A stretch of 64,000 bases of DNA, from positions 1-64,000 of the forward strand of contig JBBQSA010000001.1 in assembly GCA_038214295.1 (NCBI GenBank), given 5' to 3'. The position numbers and the translations under genes are program-made. This stretch comes from SHZI01 sp038214295. GTDB taxonomy: Bacteria > Pseudomonadota > Gammaproteobacteria > Steroidobacterales > GCA-2729495. Shown one piece after another: positions 1 through 9,405 of the stretch. The notes under the pieces are model-generated. The model was not told the DNA's origin. It ran no database searches and worked only from the letters and a program-made list of their open reading frames with translations. Each line of letters opens with the position of its first letter. The stretch's first letter is position 1.

Positions 1-70
1 TGTCGCGGGCGAGGCACCCGCCACTGGCCGCTCGGGTGCAGCGCCCAAATGGGAACATCCCTCAATTCCG

Positions 71-155
71 CCGCAGCGGCAGCGTGGGCGGGGTCCCTTT
101 CGCCGCACACCGTGCCGCACGGTAGGCGAAAGGGATCCCCGCCCGGGCTGCCGCG
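71..155. repeat. Nested inverted repeat (large hairpin) in non-coding DNA
   Basis: The arms at 86-104 and 125-144 are inverted copies (GGGCGGGG-TCCCTTTCGCC, with one extra base in the right arm). The 20-nt centre is itself a near-perfect hairpin, ACCGTGC at 109-115 against GCACGGT at 117-123. Weaker complementarity continues outward to about 71 and 155. The element lies in the 271-base stretch before the first recognisable gene; nothing else is evident there. It could be a REP-like element or a transcription terminator without a T tract. No second copy was noticed in this window. Confidence 0.6.
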
Positions 156-271
156 GGCCATGGAGTGCGGCGTGCGGCGTGCGGCGGCACGATTGCACTC
201 CGGTAAAGCCGTCGCTTCCACCAGATTAGCGGCTTGTTGCCACCAGCGCGCACGGCGCAGGATGCCGGGCA

Positions 272-541
272 ATGAAGCCGCGACTGATTGCTGCCTGGCC
301 CCTGGAACGCTACCAGCTGTGGCTTGCCTACGCCGACGGCACCGAAGGCGCCGTGGACCTGGAGGACCAGCTGGCTCCCTGGTCGCTCGAGCCCCTGCGT
401 GACCTGCGGGAATTCCGCCGCGTGGCCCTGGATCGCAGCCAGGACCTCCTCGTGTGGCCGAGCGGTATCACGCTTGCAAGTTCCGCGCTGTACCGGGAAC
501 TGCGGTTACGCCGGCGGCGAAAGCGCATCGGGTTTATATAG
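272..541 (+). CDS. DUF2442 domain-containing protein
   Basis: This 89-residue protein reads as a DUF2442 domain over nearly its whole length, with a 'LADGTEG-VDL'-like core (here YADGTEGAVDLEDQL) followed by a segment on residue 'LVWPSGITLASSALY', which is typical of the family. DUF2442 proteins are small, of unknown biochemical role, and often sit next to a DUF4160 partner in toxin/antitoxin-like pairs. No such partner is seen here; the upstream 271 bases hold only a hairpin and the downstream gene is convergent formaldehyde dehydrogenase, 3 bases away. The C-terminus is strongly basic (LRRRRKRIGFI), so nucleic-acid contact is possible but not shown. Confidence 0.75.
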   Translation: MKPRLIAAWPLERYQLWLAYADGTEGAVDLEDQLAPWSLEPLRDLREFRRVALDRSQDLLVWPSGITLASSALYRELRLRRRRKRIGFI

Positions 542-544
542 GCG

Positions 545-1651
<1,107 letters not shown>

Positions 1652-1690
1652 GGCAACAGCTCCGGAATCTGGGATTCCGGAGAGTGTAAA

Positions 1691-2323
1691 TCAGGGAGCG
1701 GAGCCGGGAACCGCGAGCGCCGTGAAATCGCTGAATCTTCCCGTGCTACTCCAGGGCTGCCAGACACGCACGTCGCCGCTGGCCATGTCCGTACGAATGG
1801 CGATGCTGGAAGCCCGGCCGAGCCTGGCCAGCTGGCTGCCGGTCAGTGGCAGGTAGACGTTTTTGGCCGTGGCAACGGGTGTCGAATAGGGCCGCTGGCT
1901 GACGCCCGGAACGCTGTCCACGCCGGCGCCGGCGTCGAGCTCCATCGGCTCCCCATCCACGAGCAGCACGACTTTCGCCAGCCCTCCGGGCTCGGCTGCC
2001 GCGCCAATCACGCCCCGGTCGATGGTGCTCCACAGGCCGAGCCACAGCCACCAGCTGCGCTTGCCGAGTTGGTTGACCAGTAGAGGCGCGGCCTGGATGT
2101 AGTCCCGGGCGTTGGCTGCCCGCGCCGGGTCGTCGCTGAAGAAAGTGACCGGCTCATCGACGCGGGCTATCGTCGCGCTGGTCCCCTCGTCCAGGTACTC
2201 CGCAGCGCGCCGGTTGGGGGCGCCGGTACCACAGGATGCCAGGAGGAGGCCGACGACCATGGCCAGCGCGGACCAGCGTCGTCCCTGCCCCACCCAAACT
2301 TGTCTGCTTGCCCTGGCTTTCAT
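1691..2323 (-). CDS. Putative outer-membrane lipoprotein at the end of the cytochrome operon
   Basis: The likely product is 210 residues, starting at the ATG at 2323 because it begins one base after the TGA of the barrel gene and gives a clear lipoprotein signal: basic N-region, hydrophobic stretch ALAMVVGLLL, then lipobox LASC with C31 as the acylated cysteine. The longer open frame upstream overlaps the barrel gene and looks spurious. I do not recognise a family. The mature part is soluble-looking, with a Trp-rich segment (SWWLWLGLW) near residues 90-98. As the last gene of the leftward cytochrome operon it may be an accessory or assembly factor for the outer-membrane complex; this is inferred from position only. 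Confidence 0.7.
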   Translation of the reverse strand: MKARASRQVWVGQGRRWSALAMVVGLLLASCGTGAPNRRAAEYLDEGTSATIARVDEPVTFFSDDPARAANARDYIQAAPLLVNQLGKRSWWLWLGLWSTIDRGVIGAAAEPGGLAKVVLLVDGEPMELDAGAGVDSVPGVSQRPYSTPVATAKNVYLPLTGSQLARLGRASSIAIRTDMASGDVRVWQPWSSTGRFSDFTALAVPGSAP

Positions 2324-2324
2324 G

Positions 2325-4829
2325 TCAGAAGTCCGCGTTGTAGCCCAGGTAGGTGTAGTAGCCCGTCGAGTTGTTGGACTCACCACCATTTTCATGGCGG
2401 CCGAATTCGCCGCCCGCCTCAAGCTCGACGCGGAAGTGGCGCGACATCCGGTAAAGCACCCGCATGCCTGGCCGGACGAGCAGCTCGGTGGCGTTGTCCG
2501 TGGTGATTTCCCGGCGTGACAGCAGCACACGCGGGTTCAGCCGCAGGTCCTGGGTCACGGGGAAGCGGGTGTCAAGAAACAGTGCCGTCGACTTCGACGG
2601 GCCGCCATCGGAGTAGCGGAGCCCGAGGATCGAGACGTCCCCTTCGCGAAACAGGCTGGTGCCAATGAGGCTCAGGTAGGAATACACGAGCGTCCCTGAA
2701 CCCGGGGTGTCGCGTACGCCGCCGGAATCCGGCGTCGCATCGTACTGGGAGGCCGTGACATCGGCGCTGACCTGGAAGCGCTCAGACAGTGGCCGGGCCA
2801 CGCCGAGCGCGACGCTCTGCATGGCCCCGGAACGGTCCAGCGCCAGCTGGCGGATCTCGCCTTCCGTGTAGCTCAGCAGCAGGTCCTGGATGCTCGTTGC
2901 GGACTGGCCGACCAGGGCGTTCTCCGTCGTCAGGTAGGGACTGTTACGCCAGTCGAACCGGCCGTTGATCGTCGTCCGGTCGGCAAACGTCCAGTTGCCC
3001 AGCACGACCACGCTGTTCAGCTCCTTGTAGCCGAAGTCGTAGTCGACGGTGGTGATCAGTGACTTGTTGCCCCCGAAGTACCGGAACTCGGCGCCCACGG
3101 CCTCGCGGTCATTCACGCCGTCCACGTCCTGGATATTGACGAAGACGTTCAGGTCAAACAGGTCGAGCAGGTTCAGCACGTCAACGCTGGCACCGTAGAA
3201 GGTCCTGCTCGTGTCGATCGACTGGTCGTAGCTGTAGACGGGGAAGCCCCCGAGCACGTTCAGCCGGTAGGACGGCGCCAGTTGCCAGGAAACGATGGCC
3301 CCGTCGAAGCGCCCAAGGACGCCCTGGTTGCGCAGCGTCTGGCGACCGATGCGCGTGGACAGGCCCAGGTCCCGGTCGCTCAGGTCGGCGTACAGATTGT
3401 AGATACGGGACTCGCTGCCGGGAGAGGGCTCGCCGCTGGACAAGTCGTAGATGTACCCGACGGTCGCCCGCGAGCCGAAGTCGAAGCGCTCGCCGGTGTG
3501 CCGGACGACCAGCTCCGCATCGGAGTACAGGGCGGACTGATCCACCTTGCCGGCCTCTCCGCCAAAGTCGATGGAGTCGAGCCGGTAGAACTGCGAGATT
3601 CCACCGTAGACGTCCCAGGCGCTGTCGCGTGCGCCGGTGTTCCCGCCCCGGATGCTCTCGCGCGGCTTGTCGCGAGCAGTCGTCAGCGCCGCCAGCCGCT
3701 GGCCAACGCGGGTGGCGCCCTCGGTGCCCGGGTAGTCAATTAGGTAACGGCGATACTGGGCGACCGCCTCCGCGGGCTCCCCGTTGCGCTCCCGCGCCAG
3801 GCCGAGCAACTCACGGGCTTCCGCGGACTCGGCCCGCGGCGGCCCCGCCAGCAGCCGCGTCGCCAGCTGGATGGCCCGCGAATAGTCCTGGTCGATGATG
3901 GCAGCACGCGCCTGTGCGAGCGCCTCCGTCACCTGCGCGTCCCCGACGATTGGCGACGCCTGCCCCGCAGCCACTGGACCAGGCTGCGCCGGCGCGCCGG
4001 CCACGCTGTCCGCCCGTGCAGACAGGCGTTCCGACTCACCGACCCTCGTCACCCAGGCATCCGGGTAACGGGGACGGAGGACGGCAAGGGCGGCGTCCGC
4101 TGCGGCCTCGGTCGCAAAGAAGCCAAGCCGCAGGCGGTGCCAAACCTGCTCGTCCACGTCGATGTCAGCCACGTACACCACGTCGCTGTGCTGGGCCAGG
4201 GCGGCGGTCTCGGCCCCAAGGTCGATGGGCTTGGTGGACGAACGCAGATTAAGCACATAGTCGGGCGGCGGTGGCGACTTTTCCGCCCTTGGCTGCATCG
4301 CCTGGCGCGCGCGTTCCTCGGCGCGGGCCCTCTGCTCCGGCGTGAGCGCCGGTGCGGCGCCTGCGAATGGCGGTCGTTTGCTGCCCTCGTCCGGGGCAAC
4401 CATCGGCGTGGACCCCGGGGAAGTCTCGACATGCACCCTGAGGCCCCGGAGGTCGCCAGCTTGGTCGACCGTGACGAGGACCGGCCGGTTGAACCGCAGG
4501 CGCAGGGTCGCATCGGACCCCACGCGCGCGCTGTATTCGATCTCGTCCAGGGCGGCCAGTTCGCGGCCCGGTGGGCGCGTCGCGTCGCTCACGGCATCCG
4601 CTGACCCGGGGCATCCGTCCAGTCGCGCCAGGGTGATTTCGGTGACGGACCGGGCGCTGAGCGTCGACTGGCCCAGGAGGCGGGCCGGACACGCAAAGCG
4701 AATCTCGATATTGGCGGCATCGCCAGACTTGGAGATCAATGCCGAGACGATGGCGCCGGGTGCCGCAACGGCGATACTGGTTGCGAAAGCCAACAGGGCT
4801 GCGCCACCAAGTGGGCTGTACTTGCCCAT
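2325..4829 (-). CDS. Chimeric outer-membrane protein: N-terminal periplasmic domains, SPOR-like and TPR regions, C-terminal beta-barrel
   Basis: This 834-residue protein begins with a signal peptide (cleavage near VAA, residue 23). Residues about 35-140 form a small beta-rich domain somewhat like AMIN domains. About 185-270 (DYVLNLRSS...VTRVGESE) resembles a SPOR domain. About 295-390 contains TPR-like helices (ALAQARAAIIDQDYSRAI, REPAEAVAQYRRYL-type pattern). From about 415 to the end there are alternating amphipathic strands, aromatic girdle residues and a terminal Phe (GYNADF), typical of an outer-membrane barrel. It lies directly downstream of two multiheme cytochrome genes, so it could be the porin of a porin-cytochrome complex. 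It does not read as a classical MtrB/PioB protein; the assignment to a conduit is inference. Confidence 0.75.
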   Translation of the reverse strand: MGKYSPLGGAALLAFATSIAVAAPGAIVSALISKSGDAANIEIRFACPARLLGQSTLSARSVTEITLARLDGCPGSADAVSDATRPPGRELAALDEIEYSARVGSDATLRLRFNRPVLVTVDQAGDLRGLRVHVETSPGSTPMVAPDEGSKRPPFAGAAPALTPEQRARAEERARQAMQPRAEKSPPPPDYVLNLRSSTKPIDLGAETAALAQHSDVVYVADIDVDEQVWHRLRLGFFATEAAADAALAVLRPRYPDAWVTRVGESERLSARADSVAGAPAQPGPVAAGQASPIVGDAQVTEALAQARAAIIDQDYSRAIQLATRLLAGPPRAESAEARELLGLARERNGEPAEAVAQYRRYLIDYPGTEGATRVGQRLAALTTARDKPRESIRGGNTGARDSAWDVYGGISQFYRLDSIDFGGEAGKVDQSALYSDAELVVRHTGERFDFGSRATVGYIYDLSSGEPSPGSESRIYNLYADLSDRDLGLSTRIGRQTLRNQGVLGRFDGAIVSWQLAPSYRLNVLGGFPVYSYDQSIDTSRTFYGASVDVLNLLDLFDLNVFVNIQDVDGVNDREAVGAEFRYFGGNKSLITTVDYDFGYKELNSVVVLGNWTFADRTTINGRFDWRNSPYLTTENALVGQSATSIQDLLLSYTEGEIRQLALDRSGAMQSVALGVARPLSERFQVSADVTASQYDATPDSGGVRDTPGSGTLVYSYLSLIGTSLFREGDVSILGLRYSDGGPSKSTALFLDTRFPVTQDLRLNPRVLLSRREITTDNATELLVRPGMRVLYRMSRHFRVELEAGGEFGRHENGGESNNSTGYYTYLGYNADF

Positions 4830-4833
4830 GCGA

Positions 4834-5316
4834 TCAGTTGGCCGGGGACCAGGCGCGGGTGCTGTGGCACACGTCGCAGTCGCTGCTCGTCGGAATATGC
4901 CTGGGGGACTTGCCGGTCGCGACCTGCCCGTTGTGGCAGCTGAAGCACGTTCCGATTACCGTCGTGTGATCAACGCGCCGGACGTAGTTCCAGCTCGTTT
5001 CCCGGTGGCAGGCATCGCACTCGTCGGTGGTGCGGATGTGGTTGAGCGGTGGCGCGGTTGCCCTGACGAGGCCCGCCCTCGAGTGGCAGGCGACGCAGGT
5101 CCGCGGCGTGCCCTGGAAGATCCCGCCCACGTGGCAGGACGCACAGTCGACGGTCCGGTGCGACCCCTCCAGCGGCCAGCCCGTCGTGAAGTGATCAAAC
5201 GAGGTGTCGAAGGCCGACTGGGCGCTTGCCACGGTGGGCAGCACGGCGCCAAGAACCAGCACAGCCGCCAGTGCCAGGGCCAGAGTCGCACGGCAGATGA
5301 TTCCCCTCGCGGTCAC
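4834..5316 (-). CDS. Exported pentaheme c-type cytochrome
   Basis: The 160-residue product has a signal peptide (hydrophobic ALALAAVLVLGAVLPTVASA) and five CXXCH heme-attachment motifs: CASCH, CVACH, CDACH, CFSCH and CDVCH. Extra histidines in FDH, GSH and NHI positions are candidate distal ligands, as in c3/c7-type modules. The start is GTG at 5316, which overlaps the stop of the 21-heme gene (GTGA) and has an ideal AGGAGG eight bases upstream. The sequence FDHFTTGWPLEGSH matches the repeat grammar of the 21-heme protein just upstream, so this looks like a detached module of that protein with its own signal peptide. Probable role: periplasmic electron transfer between the 21-heme protein and the outer membrane. 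Confidence 0.9.
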   Translation of the reverse strand: MTARGIICRATLALALAAVLVLGAVLPTVASAQSAFDTSFDHFTTGWPLEGSHRTVDCASCHVGGIFQGTPRTCVACHSRAGLVRATAPPLNHIRTTDECDACHRETSWNYVRRVDHTTVIGTCFSCHNGQVATGKSPRHIPTSSDCDVCHSTRAWSPAN

Positions 5317-6899
5317 GGCGTCCTCCTCCTGGCACCCGAGAAGCTGCGGGTATTGTGGCAGCGGGCACAGTCGGTGCCGAACTGGCCGCTGTGAATGTCA
5401 TCGCGGCGATGACAACTGCCGCAGTCCTTCGCCATTGCCCGCCCCTCCCCGGGCGGCCGGACGTGGCAGGCAACACAACGAAGGTCCGCGTGGGCACCGG
5501 TGAGGCGGAATTCCGTCTGTGTGTTGTGGTCAAAGGTCCAGATGCGCCAGTCATTCGGAGTGTGGCACTCCGCGCACTTCTCGCCAAGAGCCCCCTTGTG
5601 CACGTCATCCGGCCGGTGGCAGTCGATGCAGGCCGACTTGGTGCCCTTGAACTTCTTGTCCACGTGGCAGGACTCGCAGGCCGTCGTGGCATGCAGGCCG
5701 GACAGCGGGAAGCCGGTCAGGTCATGGTCGAAGCGGACGTCAGCGAGCCAACTGACCTCGCCGTGACAGGCGGCGCAGTCGGTTCCGAGGGACTCCTTGT
5801 GGGGGTCGTTCGCGCGATGGCACGCCACGCACGTCATCTCGAGTTTCTCGGTCTTCGCGGCCCCCTTGTGACAAGCCACGCAACTGAGGTCCGCGTGCGC
5901 ACCCTTCAGGGGAAACTTCGTCTCCTTCGCGTGGTCGAATTTCACCTCGTCCCAGGCCTTGGTGGTGTGGCAGTTCTTGCACTCGGGCCCGTTCCGGCCG
6001 TGGTGCGTGTCGTCACTGCGGTGGCAATCGACGCACGCCTTGCCCGCCGTCTTCTTGAAGTCGTTGCCAGTGTGACAGGCCTGGCAGGCCAACCCGCCAT
6101 GGCCCGCAGTCAGTGCGAAGCCTGTCTTCCTGAGGTGATCGAACTTCTGCTCTTTCCACGCCTTGGTCTCGTGACAGCCCTCGCACGCCGTGCCGCGCTG
6201 GCCCTGGTGCGCGTCATCGATACGGTGACAGGCGACGCAGGCCTTCGGCGTCTCCTTGTAGCGCTGGCCCGCATGGCACAGGCCGCAATCGACCTTCGTG
6301 TGAGCGCCAGTCAGGGGGTAGCGATTGTCCGTAGCCTTGGCATGATCGAACTTCGTTTCCTTCCAGGACGCCACGTTGTGACAGGAGGCACAGTCCTCTC
6401 CCAGCGCCTTCTTGTGGACGTCCTGCTCCGTGTGGCAGCCGATGCAGGTCACGGGCGCATCGCGGTGCTTGACCTTCGGCGCGTGGCAGTCGGCGCACGA
6501 GACCTTCTTGTGAGCCCCCTCGAGGGCGAAGTCGGTCAACGCGTGGTTGAAGGTCTGGGGAGTCAGGCGGACGATGTCCGCGCCGCGGCCTTCGTGGTCA
6601 GTGTGGCAGTTACGGCACTGGCCGGTCCTGGCAGGCTCGGATCGCCAGTGGAAGCCCGTCTTCTTGTCGATGTCGGCGGCCACCTTGCCGTGGCAGTCGA
6701 GACAGCGCTTGCGCTGGTCGTCCCGCGCAAAGGGAACATGGCACTTCCTGCAGTCCTTTTCGATGTCCGCGTGACCGGCGATCACCGGGCCCGGCATCAC
6801 GAGGCTCTCCCAGTCGGCGGCGCCAGCGGTCAGCGGGAAGCTGCCGGTGACCAGCAGGATGATCAGGGCGGCCAGGCGGGAACTGTTTAACCGCGCCAT
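5313..6899 (-). CDS. Exported 21-heme c-type cytochrome
   Basis: This 528-residue protein starts with a signal peptide (AALIILLVTGSFPLTAGAA) and contains 21 CXXCH motifs, from CRKCH near residue 50 to CARCH near the C-terminus. The body is a tandem array of roughly 60-70-residue modules, each with three hemes in the order GAH..L.C..CH, C..CHR.DD.HKG.LG, C..CH....W....FDH. The conserved His residues outside the CXXCH motifs are likely sixth ligands, giving a chain of bis-His low-spin hemes. Such a chain could act as a periplasm-spanning electron wire. The gene sits between a His-rich membrane protein (start 14 bases upstream) and the pentaheme cytochrome (overlapping). I cannot assign a specific substrate. 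Confidence 0.92.
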   Translation of the reverse strand: MARLNSSRLAALIILLVTGSFPLTAGAADWESLVMPGPVIAGHADIEKDCRKCHVPFARDDQRKRCLDCHGKVAADIDKKTGFHWRSEPARTGQCRNCHTDHEGRGADIVRLTPQTFNHALTDFALEGAHKKVSCADCHAPKVKHRDAPVTCIGCHTEQDVHKKALGEDCASCHNVASWKETKFDHAKATDNRYPLTGAHTKVDCGLCHAGQRYKETPKACVACHRIDDAHQGQRGTACEGCHETKAWKEQKFDHLRKTGFALTAGHGGLACQACHTGNDFKKTAGKACVDCHRSDDTHHGRNGPECKNCHTTKAWDEVKFDHAKETKFPLKGAHADLSCVACHKGAAKTEKLEMTCVACHRANDPHKESLGTDCAACHGEVSWLADVRFDHDLTGFPLSGLHATTACESCHVDKKFKGTKSACIDCHRPDDVHKGALGEKCAECHTPNDWRIWTFDHNTQTEFRLTGAHADLRCVACHVRPPGEGRAMAKDCGSCHRRDDIHSGQFGTDCARCHNTRSFSGARRRTP

Positions 6900-6912
6900 G
6901 CTCGCATCCGAC

Positions 6913-7824
6913 TCAGTACAGGTGCACCGCGAAGACGTGGAACAATCCCGAGAAGATCATCATCAGGAAGAACGGCACGTGCACCACGTGCCACAGCGAG
7001 AAGAGCCGCTCGAAGGCATTGAAGCGGGCAACGTGGCGCACCTGGCGGAGATGCTCACGCAGGTACCGGCGTATGGCCACCTCGAGGCGGTCGGCGTGCT
7101 GGTCAACGATCGGTGACGTCATCGACTTGGTCATGAGTTCGCGACGGGCCCGGGACAGAAGCCGCCTGTATACGAGACGGCTCTGCCAGGCAACGGCCAC
7201 GTGCCTGACGATGCTGTCCGCGAAGGTGGCCGACGGTGCGAGCACCCGGCGGTCGAGAGCAACGAGTTCCTCCCGGATTGGCTGGATCAACGCGCTCGCC
7301 CGCCCCCCGGCGAGGGATTTTTCGAGTTCTCCCGACATCTCCTGGAGCGTGACCTTGCTCCCGTAGAGTCCGTGGTGGATGCCGGCGTACAGGTAGCGCC
7401 CCAGGACGCCGCTCCCGGCCACCAGAAGGGTGCAGTAGAGCGCGACGTTTGAATTGAGGTCGCCGAGCTCGAAGTTGCAGTGATAGAGGATGAGCACGGG
7501 GCCAATGATGCCCAGCATCATGTGAATGCGAAACCAGTGCCTTGTTTCGCCAAAGCGTGCCAGCCAGCGAACCCGCTTTCTCACAGAGTAGAGGAGGAGG
7601 ATCAGCATCAGGGAGCCACCGAGAATGCCGAGGGCATAGCCCAGACCGTACTCAGCGTGAATATTGCGCTGGTCGCGGCCAAGCCACCCCACGTAGATCG
7701 CCAGCGCCGCGATCAGGTAGCCGAGCAGCGCCCCGTAGCGAGCATAGAAGGAGCGCAGCATCTCCAGCGGCCGCTCGCCCGTGCCCGTCGCCGCGACGCG
7801 CGCGGCTGCCGATACTCCGCTCAC
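6913..7824 (-). CDS. Integral membrane protein with conserved-looking histidines, possible b-type cytochrome quinol/electron module
   Basis: The product is about 303 residues. I chose the GTG at 7824 because a strong GGGGAG lies six bases upstream (7832-7837); the longer open frame to 7866 lacks such a site. There are about five hydrophobic segments: ALLGYLIAALAIYVGWL, LGYALGILGGSLMLILLL, MMLGIIGPVLILY, LYCTLLVAGSGVLGRYL and VPFFLMMIFSGLFHVFAV. Histidines in or near membrane segments (HWFRIH, LYH, IHH, LWHVVH, LFHVFAVH) could ligate two b hemes. A charged cytosolic loop of about 100 residues separates segments four and five. It is the first gene of the leftward cytochrome operon, so an inner-membrane electron entry role is plausible; a family name cannot be given from the sequence alone. 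Confidence 0.75.
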   Translation of the reverse strand: MSGVSAAARVAATGTGERPLEMLRSFYARYGALLGYLIAALAIYVGWLGRDQRNIHAEYGLGYALGILGGSLMLILLLYSVRKRVRWLARFGETRHWFRIHMMLGIIGPVLILYHCNFELGDLNSNVALYCTLLVAGSGVLGRYLYAGIHHGLYGSKVTLQEMSGELEKSLAGGRASALIQPIREELVALDRRVLAPSATFADSIVRHVAVAWQSRLVYRRLLSRARRELMTKSMTSPIVDQHADRLEVAIRRYLREHLRQVRHVARFNAFERLFSLWHVVHVPFFLMMIFSGLFHVFAVHLY

Positions 7825-7877
7825 CCGTAGTCTCCCCGTTGCCCAGTTGCACGCCGCCGTTTGCACATTGGCTCGCA

Positions 7878-7900
7878 GTTGTGCATCTTAAGCACAACTC
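7878..7900. promoter_or_regulatory. Perfect 8-bp inverted repeat in the divergent cytochrome intergenic region
   Basis: AGTTGTGC at 7878-7885 and GCACAACT at 7893-7900 are perfect inverted copies separated by seven bases. The site lies about 54 bases upstream of the leftward operon start and about 190 bases upstream of the rightward flavoprotein start, as expected for an operator. It is not a canonical FNR (TTGAT-N4-ATCAA) or CRP (TGTGA-N6-TCACA) site. The rest of the 267-base intergenic region shows no other strong signal. Confidence 0.45.
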
Positions 7901-8091
7901 GATGCCATTTCACCCGGCAGCGTCGGTTTATGTCAAATCGCCAGAAGGCGCCGCAACCCGGGCATAACCTTAACGGTCGCCTCTGGTTGTCACTGTGAAC
8001 GGGCGCACAACCGTCCATCGTCAGGACCGGGAGAATGCCTCGGGGTTTTCAATGCGCCAGCCGGCAACCGGCCGGCGTGCACCAGGTCCAA

Positions 8092-9405
8092 ATGAACGAT
8101 TCGATAGCGATCCTGGCCTACTTCGTGCCCGCGGCAGTGATCGTCGCGACGTGGAGCTACGTCCAGGCACGCCTCCATCGACGGAGTGCCGCGATTCTCG
8201 CATCCGCACGCGCCTCCGGCATGATCGAGCCTCCAGCCATTCACCCGGTCATCGACCCGAATATCTGCATCGGCTGCAAGTCGTGCATCAATGCCTGCCC
8301 GGAGATGCCGGGCCACCAGGTACTCGGCATGATCCGGGGCAAGGCCGAACTGATTTCACCGAGCGACTGCATCGGCCACGGCGCCTGCCGCACGGCCTGC
8401 CCGGTCGGCGCGATCACACTTGTGTTCGGCACCGAGCGCCGTGGCATGGACATCCCCGAAGTCGGCCCGGACTTCCAGACCAACGTGCCTGGCATCTACA
8501 TCGCCGGCGAACTGGGCGGAATGGGCCTGATCCGCAACGCCATAGAGCAGGGCCGGCAGGCAATTGACTACATTTCCCGAAATCGCGGGCCACAGCAGGG
8601 CTCCGTTGTGGACGTCCTTATTGTCGGGGTGGGGCCAGCCGGCTTCTCAGCCGCCCTCGCGGCCATGGAGAAGAAGCTCAGCTTCATCGCGGTCGAACAG
8701 GATTCATTCGGCGGGATGGTGGCCCATTACCCGCGGGGCAAGCTGGTCATGGCCGGGACCGCACAGCTGCCCCTGGTTGGCAAGGTGAACTTCGGCAACA
8801 CGAGCAAGGAGGAGCTCCTTGCCTACTGGCAGAAGGTGCAGCGGGATACCCGCCTGCCCATCAGTTTCAACGAGCGGGTGGAAACCGTAACGCCGGAGGG
8901 GAATTCCTTCCTTGTGAAAACCACTGCCCGCGAGATCAGGGCCCGCAACGTACTGCTCGCCATCGGCCGCCGGGGCACGCCACGCCAACTCGGGGTGCCG
9001 GGGGAAGACCTGACGAAGGTCACGTACAAGCTCATCGAGCCCGAACAGTACAGCAACCGCCAGGTGCTGGTCGTCGGCGGCGGTGACAGCGCCCTGGAGG
9101 CTGCCACGGCCATCAGCCAGGTTCCGGGCTCCACGGTCGCCCTCTCCTACCGGTCCGAGGCATTCAGTCGCGTGAAGCCGGCAAACCGCGAGCGCCTGCA
9201 GGCGGCCGCCGAAGCCGGCAAGGTGAAAATAATGCTGAAGTCCGAGGTTGTCGGCATCGAGCAGGACAAGGTGGTACTGCGGCTGCAGGAGAGCGAAATC
9301 GCGATCGAGAACGATGCCGTGATCATCAGCGCCGGGGGCGTGCTGCCCACGGCCTTTCTCAACTCGATCGGCGTCAAAGTCGAGACCAAGTACGGGTCCG
9401 CCTGA
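8092..9405 (+). CDS. Membrane-tethered iron-sulfur flavoprotein (ferredoxin + TrxR-like oxidoreductase)
   Basis: The product is 437 residues from the ATG at 8092, which places a hydrophobic anchor (IAILAYFVPAAVIVATW) at the N-terminus. Residues 57-104 form a two-cluster ferredoxin-like domain: C59-X2-C-X2-C-X3-CP, then C93 with H96 where the second cysteine is expected, C99 and C103. Residues 125-160 (TNVPGIYIAGELGG...A) match the segment that normally ends a thioredoxin-reductase-like fold. The FAD motif VGVGPAG follows at about 178-184 and the NAD(P) motif GGGDSALEAA at about 329-338. No CXXC redox disulfide is seen, so it is not a thioredoxin reductase. It likely passes electrons between NAD(P)H and iron-sulfur or heme partners. 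It overlaps the next gene by one base (TGATG). Confidence 0.85.
   Translation: MNDSIAILAYFVPAAVIVATWSYVQARLHRRSAAILASARASGMIEPPAIHPVIDPNICIGCKSCINACPEMPGHQVLGMIRGKAELISPSDCIGHGACRTACPVGAITLVFGTERRGMDIPEVGPDFQTNVPGIYIAGELGGMGLIRNAIEQGRQAIDYISRNRGPQQGSVVDVLIVGVGPAGFSAALAAMEKKLSFIAVEQDSFGGMVAHYPRGKLVMAGTAQLPLVGKVNFGNTSKEELLAYWQKVQRDTRLPISFNERVETVTPEGNSFLVKTTAREIRARNVLLAIGRRGTPRQLGVPGEDLTKVTYKLIEPEQYSNRQVLVVGGGDSALEAATAISQVPGSTVALSYRSEAFSRVKPANRERLQAAAEAGKVKIMLKSEVVGIEQDKVVLRLQESEIAIENDAVIISAGGVLPTAFLNSIGVKVETKYGSA

Noticed and set aside
5355..6890. 511-residue open frame antisense to the 21-heme cytochrome
   Set aside because: It mirrors the heme motifs on the other strand and has no domain features; the 21 CXXCH motifs on the minus strand are decisive.
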